DNA of 38,339 bases, from NCBI GenBank assembly GCA_026710905.1, contig JAPOQD010000222.1, forward strand, positions 1 through 38,339, given 5' to 3'. The stretch is from Halieaceae bacterium (GTDB lineage: Bacteria; Pseudomonadota; Gammaproteobacteria; Pseudomonadales; Halieaceae). Both the position numbers and the translations under genes were made by a program. Positions 1 to 7,891 of this stretch are shown here, one piece after another (position 1 is the first letter of the stretch; the number at the start of each line of letters is the position of its first letter). The notes under the pieces were generated by a model. It saw nothing but the letters and a program-made list of their open reading frames with translations. It did no database searches and was not told the DNA's origin.

Positions 1-1146
1 ATTGGAGGCGCCGCAGCACATGGCGACCAGGGCAATGTTCTTGTCCTGGCGTTCGAGTTCACAAACCGCCTCGCCGATCAGGCGGGCGCCGGTGGACCCC
101 ACAGGATGACCGAGCGCAATGGCGCCGCCCTTGATATTGACCTTGTCCATGTCGGCGTCGAACACGCGTTGCCAGGACAACGCCACGGAGGCGAAAGCCT
201 CATTGATTTCCACCAGGTCGATATCCTCCATGTTCATGCCGGTTTTGCGGAACAGCAAGCGGGTGGCGTCAACCGGCCCATCCAGCAGGTAATAGGGATC
301 ACAGCCCGCCACCACTCCCCGAATGATGCGGGCGCGGGGTTTCAGGCCACGGGCCCTGGCGGTATCCGCGTTCATCCACAACACCGCGGCGGAACCGTCT
401 GAAACCTGGGAAGAGGGGCCCGGCGTGTGAACCCCGCCTTCGAGCGGTGGTTTCAGATTGGCCAGGCTCTCCATGCTGGTTTCACGCATTCCCTGGTCAC
501 GGCTGACCGTTTTGGTGGCGCCGGTGGGCTGCCCCTGGTCATCGATGACCGGGGCCTCTACCGGTACTACCTGTTCAAACTGGCCCTGCTCCCAGGCTGC
601 GATGGCGCGGCTGTGGGAACGGACCGCGAATTGGTCGACATCCTGGCGGGTAATACCGCGCAGTTCGGCGATCCGTTCCGCCGCCTCAAACTGTGTCCTG
701 GCGCCGTCCGGGTAGGGCCAATCGTCGCTGATGAAATAGCCGGGGCCATTCATTACATTGGCGCCCAGGCCAACCCGGCTCATGGCTTCCACGCCGGCGG
801 CAATGCCGATGTCCACCTGGCCCGCGTCAATCAACGCCGCCATCAGGTGATTGGTGGCCTGCGCCGAGCCGCACTGGGTGTCAACGGTGGAACAGCCAGC
901 GGTGTAGGCCTGCCCGAGTTGCAACCAGGCATTCTTGGCCAGATTACAGGCCTGTTCTCCGGCCTGGGTTACGCAGCCGGCGTAGGCCTGTTCGACATCC
1001 GCCGCATCGAGGTGGTTGCGTTCCAGTACGGCCCGGTAGGATTCCGCCAGCAGCTTGACGGCGTGCATGCCGCTGAGATCACCGAGGCCGGGCTTGCCGC
1101 GGCCGATCGGGGTGCGTACTACGTCAACAATGACTGCCTCAGCCAT
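1..1146 (-). CDS. Thiolase (acetyl-CoA C-acyltransferase family), 3' end missing
   Basis: Thiolase that releases acetyl-CoA (or condenses acyl-CoAs) in beta-oxidation-type pathways. I translated 382 codons from the ATG at 1146; the frame is still open at base 1, so the last residues lie outside the window. The start MAEAVIVDVVRTPIGRGKPG is the usual thiolase N-terminus. The nucleophilic Cys is about residue 92 (VDTQCGSAQ), the catalytic His about 347 (GHPVGSTGA), and the second Cys sits in MCCGAS at the cut end. An AAGGAGAAG ribosome site precedes the ATG. It lies 138 bp downstream of the RND permease on the same strand, with no evident functional link. The family is certain from the three active-site blocks; chain length and substrate are not determinable. 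Confidence 0.93.
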   Translation of the reverse strand, partial: MAEAVIVDVVRTPIGRGKPGLGDLSGMHAVKLLAESYRAVLERNHLDAADVEQAYAGCVTQAGEQACNLAKNAWLQLGQAYTAGCSTVDTQCGSAQATNHLMAALIDAGQVDIGIAAGVEAMSRVGLGANVMNGPGYFISDDWPYPDGARTQFEAAERIAELRGITRQDVDQFAVRSHSRAIAAWEQGQFEQVVPVEAPVIDDQGQPTGATKTVSRDQGMRETSMESLANLKPPLEGGVHTPGPSSQVSDGSAAVLWMNADTARARGLKPRARIIRGVVAGCDPYYLLDGPVDATRLLFRKTGMNMEDIDLVEINEAFASVALSWQRVFDADMDKVNIKGGAIALGHPVGSTGARLIGEAVCELERQDKNIALVAMCCGASN

Positions 1147-1284
1147 GTTCTTCTCCTTGCTTCAATCGTTTGTTCACTGCCGGAAGCGTGTCGGTACGCT
1201 GATTCCGTCCCGGCGCGGCATGATAGCACTACATTCCGTCGAGTCTCGAAAAAACGCAATGTGGAAGCGATATGCCAAATCTGG

Positions 1285-4200
1285 TTAAGGTGTTTGAACC
1301 GGATGGCCTGGGCTGTCACTGTTCAAAGGCGCTGCCGAGGTATTCCCGGCGGTCTGCTTCGCGCCGAAGGGCAGGTAGAACGCCGGCAGTACAAACAGCG
1401 TGAACAGGGTACCCACCAACATGCCGACTGTGATCATCAGCCCGATGGCGAAACGGCTGCTGGCGCCGGCGCCGGAAGCCAGTATCAGGGGCAGTACCCC
1501 CAGCACCGTGGCGAATGTGGTCATCAGAATGGGCCGCAGGCGCAGGCTCGCGGCTTCCAGCACGGCATCATGGTGCGACTTGCCCGCCGACACCTGCTGG
1601 TTGGCGAAATCCACGATGAGAATGCCGTGTTTGCTGATCAGGCCGATCAGGGTGAGCATGCCGATCTGGGTGTAGATGTTGAGGGTGGCGGCGCCGATGG
1701 CCAGTGACGCCACCGCGCCGAACATCGACAGAGGCACACTCACCAGCACCACCAGGGGGTCGCGGAAACTGTTGAACTGGGCGGCCAGCACCAGGTAGAT
1801 CAAGACCAGGGAGGCGCCGAACAGGAGTGGGAAGCTGCCGCTTTCCTGAGTATAACGCAGCGATTCTCCGGTATAGCCTGCCCGAAACCCGGCCGGCGCC
1901 AGTTGTTCCAGTCGCTGTTCCAGGAACTCCAGTCCGTCACCCAGGGTATAGGGTGGCATCATCAATCCCTGAATCGTGGCGCTGTTGAGTTGCTGGTGCT
2001 GCCGGAGAACATTGGGTTCCACCTTCTGGCCCAGGCTGATGACGGTGGAAAGCGGGATCAGTTGGCCGGAATCACTGCGCACGTAATAGCGCTCCAGCCA
2101 TTCCTTGCTGAGCCGGAAATCCTGGCCGGCCTGGGTGATCACCTTGTAACTTCGCCCGTCGACGGTGAAGCGGTTAACCGCGCTTTCACCCAGCATCACC
2201 TGCAAGGTATCACCGATGTCCCGCATGGACAGGCCCAGCCGCGCAGCCCGGTCCCGGTCGATGCCGACACTGATTTCGGGGCGGCTGAAACGCAGATCCT
2301 TGTTGGCGATGATAAACATGCCCGACTCACGGGCCGCCTCCAGCAGCGCGTCCGCCACTTGGTTGATCACTTCGTAGCCGGCGCTGGAAGTGATCACGAA
2401 ACTGACCGGCAGGCCGGCGGAGGAGCCGGGCAGGGACGGAAGGCCGAAACTGAAAATTTCCAGCCCGCTGATGCGTCCGAAGCGTTCCTGCAGATCCAGT
2501 TGAATTTCCTTCTGGCTACGCTCTCGTTGATCCCAGGGCTTCAGGGCGATTCCGCCAAACACGTTGCCGGTTTGATTGACTTGCCAGGAGGACCTGACCT
2601 CTGGCAAAGCCTTCCAGGCAGCCACCATCTGATCCAGAAACAGGTTGGTGTATTCGAGATTACCGTAATTGGGGGGTTGCGCCACCACGAACAGGTCACC
2701 GATATCTTCCTCGGGAGCCAGTTCGCTGCCGGCGAAGCTGAGCAGGAACGGCAGGCTGACCAGGATGGCGGCGGCAAACATCAGCACCGCTCCACGCTGG
2801 CTCAGGGCCTGGTGCAGGGCCTGCCGATAGGCCCCGCGCAAGCGCTCGAAACTCTGGTCCAGCCAGGCGCTGAGCCTGCCCTGGTGCGCACGGTCGCTGA
2901 GAACCCGCGAACACATCATGGGGCTCAAGGTCAAAGCGACGATTCCCGATACCAGCACGGCGCCCGCCAGGGTCAGGGCGAATTCGCTGAACAACACCCC
3001 GGTCAGCCCGCCCAGAAAACCGATCGGGGCATACACTGCGGTCAAGGTCAGGGTCATGGCCACCACCGGCAGGGCCACTTGCCGGGCGCCCATCAGGGCG
3101 GCCTGCATGGGGGCCTCACCGTCCTCAATGTGCCGGTGCACGTTTTCCACCACCACAATGGCGTCATCCACCACCAGGCCAATGGCGATCACCATGGCCA
3201 ACAGGGTCAGTAAATTGATGGAAAACCCCATGCTGTAGACCAGGAACAATACGCCGACCAGCGACAGGGGAATGGTGACCAGCGGAATCAGCACCACGCG
3301 CACCGAACCCAGAAACAGGTAGATCACCAGTATGACAATGACCGAGGCTTCCAGCAGCGTTTTCAAGACCTCCCACAGGGCCTGTTCGATTTTTTCGGAG
3401 GCGTCGTAGTCGATGAGTACTTCCAGGTCCGCCGGGAACCCCGGCTCCAGCCGGGCCAGGAGTTCGTGAATTCTGGCTGCCACCTGCAGGGGGTTGGCGC
3501 CGGGGGCCTCGTTGATGGGGATGAACACTGTTTCCCGCCCACTGGAAAAGGAGTTCGTGTCATAGTTTTCGGCGGCAAGTTCCAGGTCGGCGACATCGCC
3601 AAGTAGTACCCTGCGCGCGCCGTCCTGACGAACCACCAGGCTGCCGAACTGTTGCGGGCTGCGCAGATCCGTCTCTGCATCGATGCTGGCCAGAACCAGT
3701 TGACCCTTGGTCTTGCCGGGGGCGGAGGTATAGTTTTCACGGCGTATGGCTTCTTCGACATCACTGGCGGTGACCCCGAAGGCCGCCATGCGGCCAGGGT
3801 CCAGCCATACCCGCATGGCGAAGCGGGCGCTGCTGTACACCAGGGCCAGCCCCACCCCTTCCTGGGTCGAAAACACCGGCTGTACATTGCGAATCAGGTA
3901 ATCGGTGACCTGGGCAATGGTCATGTCTTCACTCAAAAATGCCAGGTACATCATGGCGCCTTCGCCGGTTTGGGTGGTGATGACCGGCTCCTCGATCTCC
4001 TGCGGCAAATCATATTTTGCCTCGCCCACCTTGGCGATGATCTCACTGAGCACCTCATTGGTATCCGCGCCGAGCCGCAGGTGCACCTCGATCAAGGATT
4101 GCCCCGGATTGCTCTCGGAACTGAGGTATTCCACACCGCGGGCGTTGGCAATACGCCGTTGCAAGGGCTCAGTGACAAAACCCTGTACGGCGCGCGCACT

Positions 4201-4362
4201 GGCGCCCCGAAAATTGGTATTCACATAGATGACACTTTTTTCCAACTGCGGAAATTCGCGAATGGTGAGTTGGCTGCCCGCCTGTACGCCGAGGATGACC
4301 AGCAAGCTGCTGACCACAATGGCCAGCACCGGGCGGCGAATGAACAGATCGGTGAATTTCAT
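1285..4362 (-). CDS. RND-family efflux transporter permease (HAE-1 type)
   Basis: Inner-membrane proton/drug antiporter of a tripartite efflux pump, 1025 residues, the normal size for AcrB/MexB-like permeases. It opens with MKFTDLFIRRPVLAIVV, the canonical cytoplasmic start and first membrane helix. There are two membrane-helix bundles separated by large periplasmic loops. The fourth helix carries the paired Asp of the proton relay (GLVVDDAIVVVENVHRH, near residue 400), and the C-terminal helices end at FVLPAFYLPFG. The adaptor gene ends 10 bp upstream, so the two are co-transcribed. No TolC-type outer-membrane gene is present here, so the pump must borrow one from elsewhere. Substrates cannot be inferred. 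Confidence 0.96.
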   Translation of the reverse strand: MKFTDLFIRRPVLAIVVSSLLVILGVQAGSQLTIREFPQLEKSVIYVNTNFRGASARAVQGFVTEPLQRRIANARGVEYLSSESNPGQSLIEVHLRLGADTNEVLSEIIAKVGEAKYDLPQEIEEPVITTQTGEGAMMYLAFLSEDMTIAQVTDYLIRNVQPVFSTQEGVGLALVYSSARFAMRVWLDPGRMAAFGVTASDVEEAIRRENYTSAPGKTKGQLVLASIDAETDLRSPQQFGSLVVRQDGARRVLLGDVADLELAAENYDTNSFSSGRETVFIPINEAPGANPLQVAARIHELLARLEPGFPADLEVLIDYDASEKIEQALWEVLKTLLEASVIVILVIYLFLGSVRVVLIPLVTIPLSLVGVLFLVYSMGFSINLLTLLAMVIAIGLVVDDAIVVVENVHRHIEDGEAPMQAALMGARQVALPVVAMTLTLTAVYAPIGFLGGLTGVLFSEFALTLAGAVLVSGIVALTLSPMMCSRVLSDRAHQGRLSAWLDQSFERLRGAYRQALHQALSQRGAVLMFAAAILVSLPFLLSFAGSELAPEEDIGDLFVVAQPPNYGNLEYTNLFLDQMVAAWKALPEVRSSWQVNQTGNVFGGIALKPWDQRERSQKEIQLDLQERFGRISGLEIFSFGLPSLPGSSAGLPVSFVITSSAGYEVINQVADALLEAARESGMFIIANKDLRFSRPEISVGIDRDRAARLGLSMRDIGDTLQVMLGESAVNRFTVDGRSYKVITQAGQDFRLSKEWLERYYVRSDSGQLIPLSTVISLGQKVEPNVLRQHQQLNSATIQGLMMPPYTLGDGLEFLEQRLEQLAPAGFRAGYTGESLRYTQESGSFPLLFGASLVLIYLVLAAQFNSFRDPLVVLVSVPLSMFGAVASLAIGAATLNIYTQIGMLTLIGLISKHGILIVDFANQQVSAGKSHHDAVLEAASLRLRPILMTTFATVLGVLPLILASGAGASSRFAIGLMITVGMLVGTLFTLFVLPAFYLPFGAKQTAGNTSAAPLNSDSPGHPVQTP

Positions 4363-4372
4363 GGTAGTAGGG

Positions 4373-5443
4373 CTACAACTGTACCGAGGGGTCGATTCGC
4401 ACCGCTGCGCCGCGATACAGCTTGTTCTGTCCGGCGGTCACCACTTGCTCGCCGGGAGCGAGCCCGCTGCGTATTTCCACTCTGCCGGCGCGGACTTCTC
4501 CTGTTTCCACCACCCGTGGGATGGCGTTCAGGACCTGATTTTCCCCTGGGCTCAGCACGTAAACGGTGCTGCCGTTCAGGGAGTAGGTGACCGCGGTTTC
4601 CGCCACGGTGACGGTGTCATGTTCTTGCCCCAGGGCAATTTTCAGATTGGCGAACATACCCGGCAACAGGCCTTCGCCCCGCTCAATCAGGGCCCGGGCC
4701 AACAGGTTCATAGTCCTGGCGTCTACCTGTGAGTTCAGGGCTCGCAGGGTGGCCGTGAATACCCGCTCGGGGAAGGCGCTGGTCTGTAGTTGCAGTGTTT
4801 GGCCGGGTTTGAGTTGGGGCGTATACCGCGCCGGCAGGGTGAAATCGACCTCCAGCTCACTCAGGTCCTGCAGTGTGGCTATTGGTGTGCCCGGATCGAT
4901 GTAGTCGCCGACATCCACCAGGCGGATACCGATGACGCCGTCGAAGGGAGCCTGTATGTGTTTGTTGCGAATACGCGCTTCAGCTTCGGCCAATTGCGCC
5001 CGGGCCTGCGCCAGGGCCGCACGGGAACGATCGAATGTGGATTCCGGGAGCGACTTGCGCTCAAACAGTTTTCGGTCGCGCTCGAACAGTATTCCGGCCA
5101 GTTCAAGACCGGCAACCCGGTTCAGGCGAGTAGCCTGTTCGATGTCATCGTTGAGTGTGACCAGTTCCTGCCCGGCGCTGACCTGATCACCGGAGCGGAA
5201 ATGGATACGGGTGATTTCACCGCTGGCCTCCGAAGTCAATTCGATACCGCGCACCGCCTTGATGGTGCCGATGGCCTCCAGGTAGCGTGTCCAGGATTCG
5301 GTGCGCGCGTAGCCGGCCGCAATGGTTACCGGCGGGGGCGTGAAATTCTGGCCCGCGAAAGCCGAGATGCGCAGGTACTGATAGGCTCCGAGGGAACCGA
5401 AGATCACCAGCAACAGGGCCGCGGCAAACAGATAGGCGCGCAC
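4373..5443 (-). CDS. RND efflux periplasmic adaptor (membrane fusion protein)
   Basis: Periplasmic adaptor linking the RND permease to an outer-membrane channel; 356 residues. The N-terminus (MRAYLFAAALLLVIFGSLGAY) is a single membrane anchor. It is followed by the first lipoyl half (about residues 55-95, ending SGDQVSAGQELVTLND), a short alpha-helical hairpin (about 98-160, rich in Ala, Arg and Glu), the second lipoyl half (HIQAPFDGVIGIR), a beta-barrel and a membrane-proximal domain ending GLAPGEQVVTAGQNKLYRG. The start is a GTG at 5443 preceded by TGGAGTG. An inverted-repeat element begins only about 20 bp upstream, which leaves little room for a native promoter. First gene of the two-gene pump operon. 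Confidence 0.94.
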   Translation of the reverse strand: MRAYLFAAALLLVIFGSLGAYQYLRISAFAGQNFTPPPVTIAAGYARTESWTRYLEAIGTIKAVRGIELTSEASGEITRIHFRSGDQVSAGQELVTLNDDIEQATRLNRVAGLELAGILFERDRKLFERKSLPESTFDRSRAALAQARAQLAEAEARIRNKHIQAPFDGVIGIRLVDVGDYIDPGTPIATLQDLSELEVDFTLPARYTPQLKPGQTLQLQTSAFPERVFTATLRALNSQVDARTMNLLARALIERGEGLLPGMFANLKIALGQEHDTVTVAETAVTYSLNGSTVYVLSPGENQVLNAIPRVVETGEVRAGRVEIRSGLAPGEQVVTAGQNKLYRGAAVRIDPSVQL

Positions 5444-5461
5444 ACTTCACTCCAGAGAAAA

Positions 5462-5570
5462 TTAGCAGCCTGCCGGACTTGGGACTGTCCTACTGCGGAA
5501 TTGCAAAAAAAATGACTCAAAACGGACTTTCCCTCGCTACGGACGCCCAAGCCCGACAGGCTGCAGCTAG
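5462..5570. repeat. MITE-like inverted-repeat element, short copy (family 1, copy A)
   Basis: About 108 bp with imperfect terminal inverted repeats. The left end reads TAGCAGCCTGCCGGACTTGG, and the right end is the complement of a close variant (CCAAGCCCGACAGGCTGC) finishing at CTAG. It matches, in inverted orientation, the element at 38160-38327 almost base for base but lacks about 60 internal bases. It has no coding capacity. It sits between the pump operon and the short-chain dehydrogenase gene, and ends 19 bp before the adaptor GTG. The transposase that would move it is not in the window. Confidence 0.85.
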
Positions 5571-5665
5571 TTTACAACACTTCCTGTGAGGTCTGCCGGG
5601 TTTGTACTGGAAGCCGGCGTGCAGGTCGGCTACATTGACGCTGTTTGTCAGGGAGGCTTGGTGCG

Positions 5666-6466
5666 ATGAGTATTCTGGATCGGTTTCGTCTGGATGGGCA
5701 GGTTGCGGTAGTCACCGGCGCCGGCAAGGGAATAGGCGCGGGAATTGCGAAAGCCTTTGCGGAAGCCGGAGCGGACCTGGTGCTGGGAGCGCGCACCGGG
5801 GAGGACCTGCAAAGGGTGGCCGCCGAAGTGGAAGCGCTGGGCCGCAAAGCGGTGTGGGCGTCTACCGATGTGCTGGAGGCCGGGCAGTTGCAACGGCTGG
5901 CTGACACAGCCATGGAAAAGCTGGGGCGTATCGATATTCTGGTCAACAATGCCGGCGGCTTTCCGCCGAGGCCGGCGCTGGATACCTCGGTAGAACAGTT
6001 TAATCAGGCCATGCAGTTCAATGTCAGCAGCGCCTATGCGATGACCGTCCTCTGTGTGCCGCTGATGATTTCCTCCGCCGGCAGCGGCTGTATCGTCAAT
6101 ATTTCTTCGGTGGCGGGGGAAAAACCCGCGCCCTGCTTCTCCGCCTACGGCACCGCCAAGGGGGCGCTGTCCCTGCTGACCAGAGAGTTTGCCCAGGAAT
6201 TCGCCCCCCGAATTCGGGTGAACGCCATCGCCGTGGGCTCGACCAGAACCGACGCCCTGAACACCGTTCTCAATGACGAAATTGAACAAACCATGGTGGA
6301 ACTGACCCCCATGGGGCGTTTGGGTGAGGTAGAGGATGTCGCCCTGGGCGCACTCTACCTGGCGGCTCCGGCCAGCAGTTATGTCACCGGCGAAGTGTTG
6401 GCCGTTAACGGTGGGCTGGAACGCCTCAATATGCAAATGCCGCGGGCCTTTGGAGGGGTCGGATAA
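5666..6466 (+). CDS. Short-chain dehydrogenase/reductase (classical SDR)
   Basis: NAD(P)-dependent oxidoreductase acting on a hydroxyl or keto group; 266 residues, the usual classical SDR length. It shows the Rossmann glycine motif TGAGKGIG (residues 17-24), the NNAG motif at 94-97, structural Asn119, catalytic Ser148, Tyr161 and Lys165 (YGTAK), and a C-terminal YVTGEVLAVNGG block. I chose ATG 5666 over the in-frame TTG at 5645 because GGGAGG lies 9 bases upstream of it. The general look (FRLDGQVAVVTGAGKGIG) resembles 7-alpha-hydroxysteroid dehydrogenase-like SDRs, but substrate calls in this family are unreliable. The next gene starts 24 bp downstream, suggesting an operon with the FAD-linked dehydrogenase. 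Confidence 0.95.
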   Translation: MSILDRFRLDGQVAVVTGAGKGIGAGIAKAFAEAGADLVLGARTGEDLQRVAAEVEALGRKAVWASTDVLEAGQLQRLADTAMEKLGRIDILVNNAGGFPPRPALDTSVEQFNQAMQFNVSSAYAMTVLCVPLMISSAGSGCIVNISSVAGEKPAPCFSAYGTAKGALSLLTREFAQEFAPRIRVNAIAVGSTRTDALNTVLNDEIEQTMVELTPMGRLGEVEDVALGALYLAAPASSYVTGEVLAVNGGLERLNMQMPRAFGGVG

Positions 6467-6490
6467 GCTGCGGGCATGGGAGTAGAGACA

Positions 6491-7852
6491 ATGCAGAATC
6501 AGACGCTGCTCGAACAACTGGATTCGGAACTCTGGCTGCGGGGCAGCGAGATCGGTGACCGCTACGTGGTGGACTGGAGCGCAACGAATGCCTGTAAACC
6601 GGATGTGGTGCTGCGGCCGAGAAATACCGAAGATGTCGCAGCCATGCTGAATTTGTGCCATGCCGCCGGACAAGCCGTGGTGGTGCAGGGCGGGTTGACC
6701 GGTCTGGCCGGCGGAGCGACGCCGCAACCGGGGGAATGGGCGCTGTCGATGGAGCGACTGAATCGGGTTGTCGAAATCGACAGTGCTGCGATGACCATTA
6801 CCGTCGCCGCGGGCACGCCGCTGGAGTCGATTCAAACTGCCGCCGACGAAGCCGGGTTCCGCTTCCCGCTGGACCTGGGCGCACGCGGCTCCTGCCTGGC
6901 CGGCGGGTTGGTGTCGACCAATGCCGGTGGCAACCAGGTCATACAATTCGGCATGACACGCGCGCTGGTGCTCGGGCTGGTCGCCGTACTGGCCGACGGG
7001 ACAGTGATCCCGGCGCGCAACAAGCTGTTGAAAAACAACTCCGGTTTTGATCTGAAGCAGCTCTTCATCGGTACCGAAGGCGCCCTCGGTGTGGTGACCG
7101 AAGTGACCTTTCGGCTGTTTCCGCAAAAGCCCTACCTGGGAACCGCGCTGTGTGTCGTGGAGTCCTTTGCCGGTGTGGTCTCGCTGTTGCAGAAGATGGG
7201 GCGGGAGCTGGAAGTGGTCAGTTCCTTTGAGGTGATGTGGCCGGATTATTATCGGGAAGCCTTGCGGGCAACCGGCATCAATGACCCGCTGGCCGGTGAG
7301 CAGGGTTACTGCGCTCTGATCGAAACGGAAGGGGCAAGTGAGACCGCCGCGGAGCACTTTCTGGCAACGCTGAGTAAGGCCATGGACGAGGGCCTGTTGC
7401 TGAACGCACTTATCGCCCAAAGCAGCGCCGATGTAGATACCTTCTGGGCGATTCGGGACGGCATTGCCGAGTTGCTGCCGGAATACGGTCCGGCTGCCAA
7501 CTTTGATATCGGCATTCCGATCGCCTTGATGGAACGCTTCATCAATGAAACGCTGCAGGAACTGAAACTGGCTTTCCCGGATTGCCGCATGCTGGTGTTT
7601 GGCCACTTGGGTGACGGCAATCTGCACCTGTTGGCAGGTACCGGCCGGGAGCAGGATGTACGGGCAATTTACGACCTGGTCTACCGAAAAATTGCCGGGG
7701 TTGAAGGCGCCATCAGCGCTGAACACGGAATTGGCGTGCTCAAGAAGGAGTGGCTTGCGCATAGCCGCGGCGCGGCTGAACTCGCCTTGATGCGCAGTTT
7801 GAAGAGCGCGCTGGACCCCGCGGGAATCCTCAATCCGGGTCGCGTCGTGTAG
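6491..7852 (+). CDS. FAD-linked D-2-hydroxyacid dehydrogenase (GlcD/D2HGDH family)
   Basis: Flavoprotein that oxidises a D-2-hydroxyacid to the 2-oxoacid; about 453 residues. The N-terminal FAD-binding domain (PCMH type, about residues 35-210) contains VVVQGGLTGLAGG, GARGSCLAGGLVSTNAGG and FIGTEGALGVVTEV. The C-terminal FAD-oxidase domain carries FGHLGDGNLHL and the terminal ISAEHGIGVLKKEWL, both conserved in D-lactate, glycolate and 2-hydroxyglutarate dehydrogenases. The LLKNNSGFDLKQLFIGTEG stretch is closest to the D-2-hydroxyglutarate dehydrogenase/glycolate oxidase GlcD group by eye. I prefer ATG 6491 (GGGAG 9 bases upstream) to ATG 6476, which has no good ribosome site. It follows the SDR gene closely and converges with the acyl-CoA synthetase gene. 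Confidence 0.93.
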   Translation: MQNQTLLEQLDSELWLRGSEIGDRYVVDWSATNACKPDVVLRPRNTEDVAAMLNLCHAAGQAVVVQGGLTGLAGGATPQPGEWALSMERLNRVVEIDSAAMTITVAAGTPLESIQTAADEAGFRFPLDLGARGSCLAGGLVSTNAGGNQVIQFGMTRALVLGLVAVLADGTVIPARNKLLKNNSGFDLKQLFIGTEGALGVVTEVTFRLFPQKPYLGTALCVVESFAGVVSLLQKMGRELEVVSSFEVMWPDYYREALRATGINDPLAGEQGYCALIETEGASETAAEHFLATLSKAMDEGLLLNALIAQSSADVDTFWAIRDGIAELLPEYGPAANFDIGIPIALMERFINETLQELKLAFPDCRMLVFGHLGDGNLHLLAGTGREQDVRAIYDLVYRKIAGVEGAISAEHGIGVLKKEWLAHSRGAAELALMRSLKSALDPAGILNPGRVV

Positions 7853-7853
7853 T

Positions 7854-7869
7854 GTCCCGTGGGTGGGAC
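7854..7869. terminator. Short hairpin between convergent genes
   Basis: GTCCC at 7854-7858 pairs with GGGAC at 7865-7869 across a 6-base loop, directly after the stop of the FAD-linked dehydrogenase and before the stop of the convergent acyl-CoA synthetase. There is no T-tract on either strand, so intrinsic termination is doubtful. Confidence 0.2.
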
Positions 7870-7891
7870 CACCTGGCAATCAGGAGAACGC

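Noticed and set aside
427-1707. 426-residue plus-strand frame
   Set aside because: Crosses the thiolase and RND genes in antisense and spans their intergenic region; no domain seen.
1903-3213. Long plus-strand frame inside the RND permease
   Set aside because: Antisense to a strongly conserved transporter gene; no recognisable motif, rich in His, Gln and Gly.
5648-7879. 743-residue open frame on the minus strand
   Set aside because: Antisense shadow of the SDR and FAD-linked dehydrogenase genes, with the low-complexity His/Gln/Gly composition typical of GC-rich shadows and no domain.
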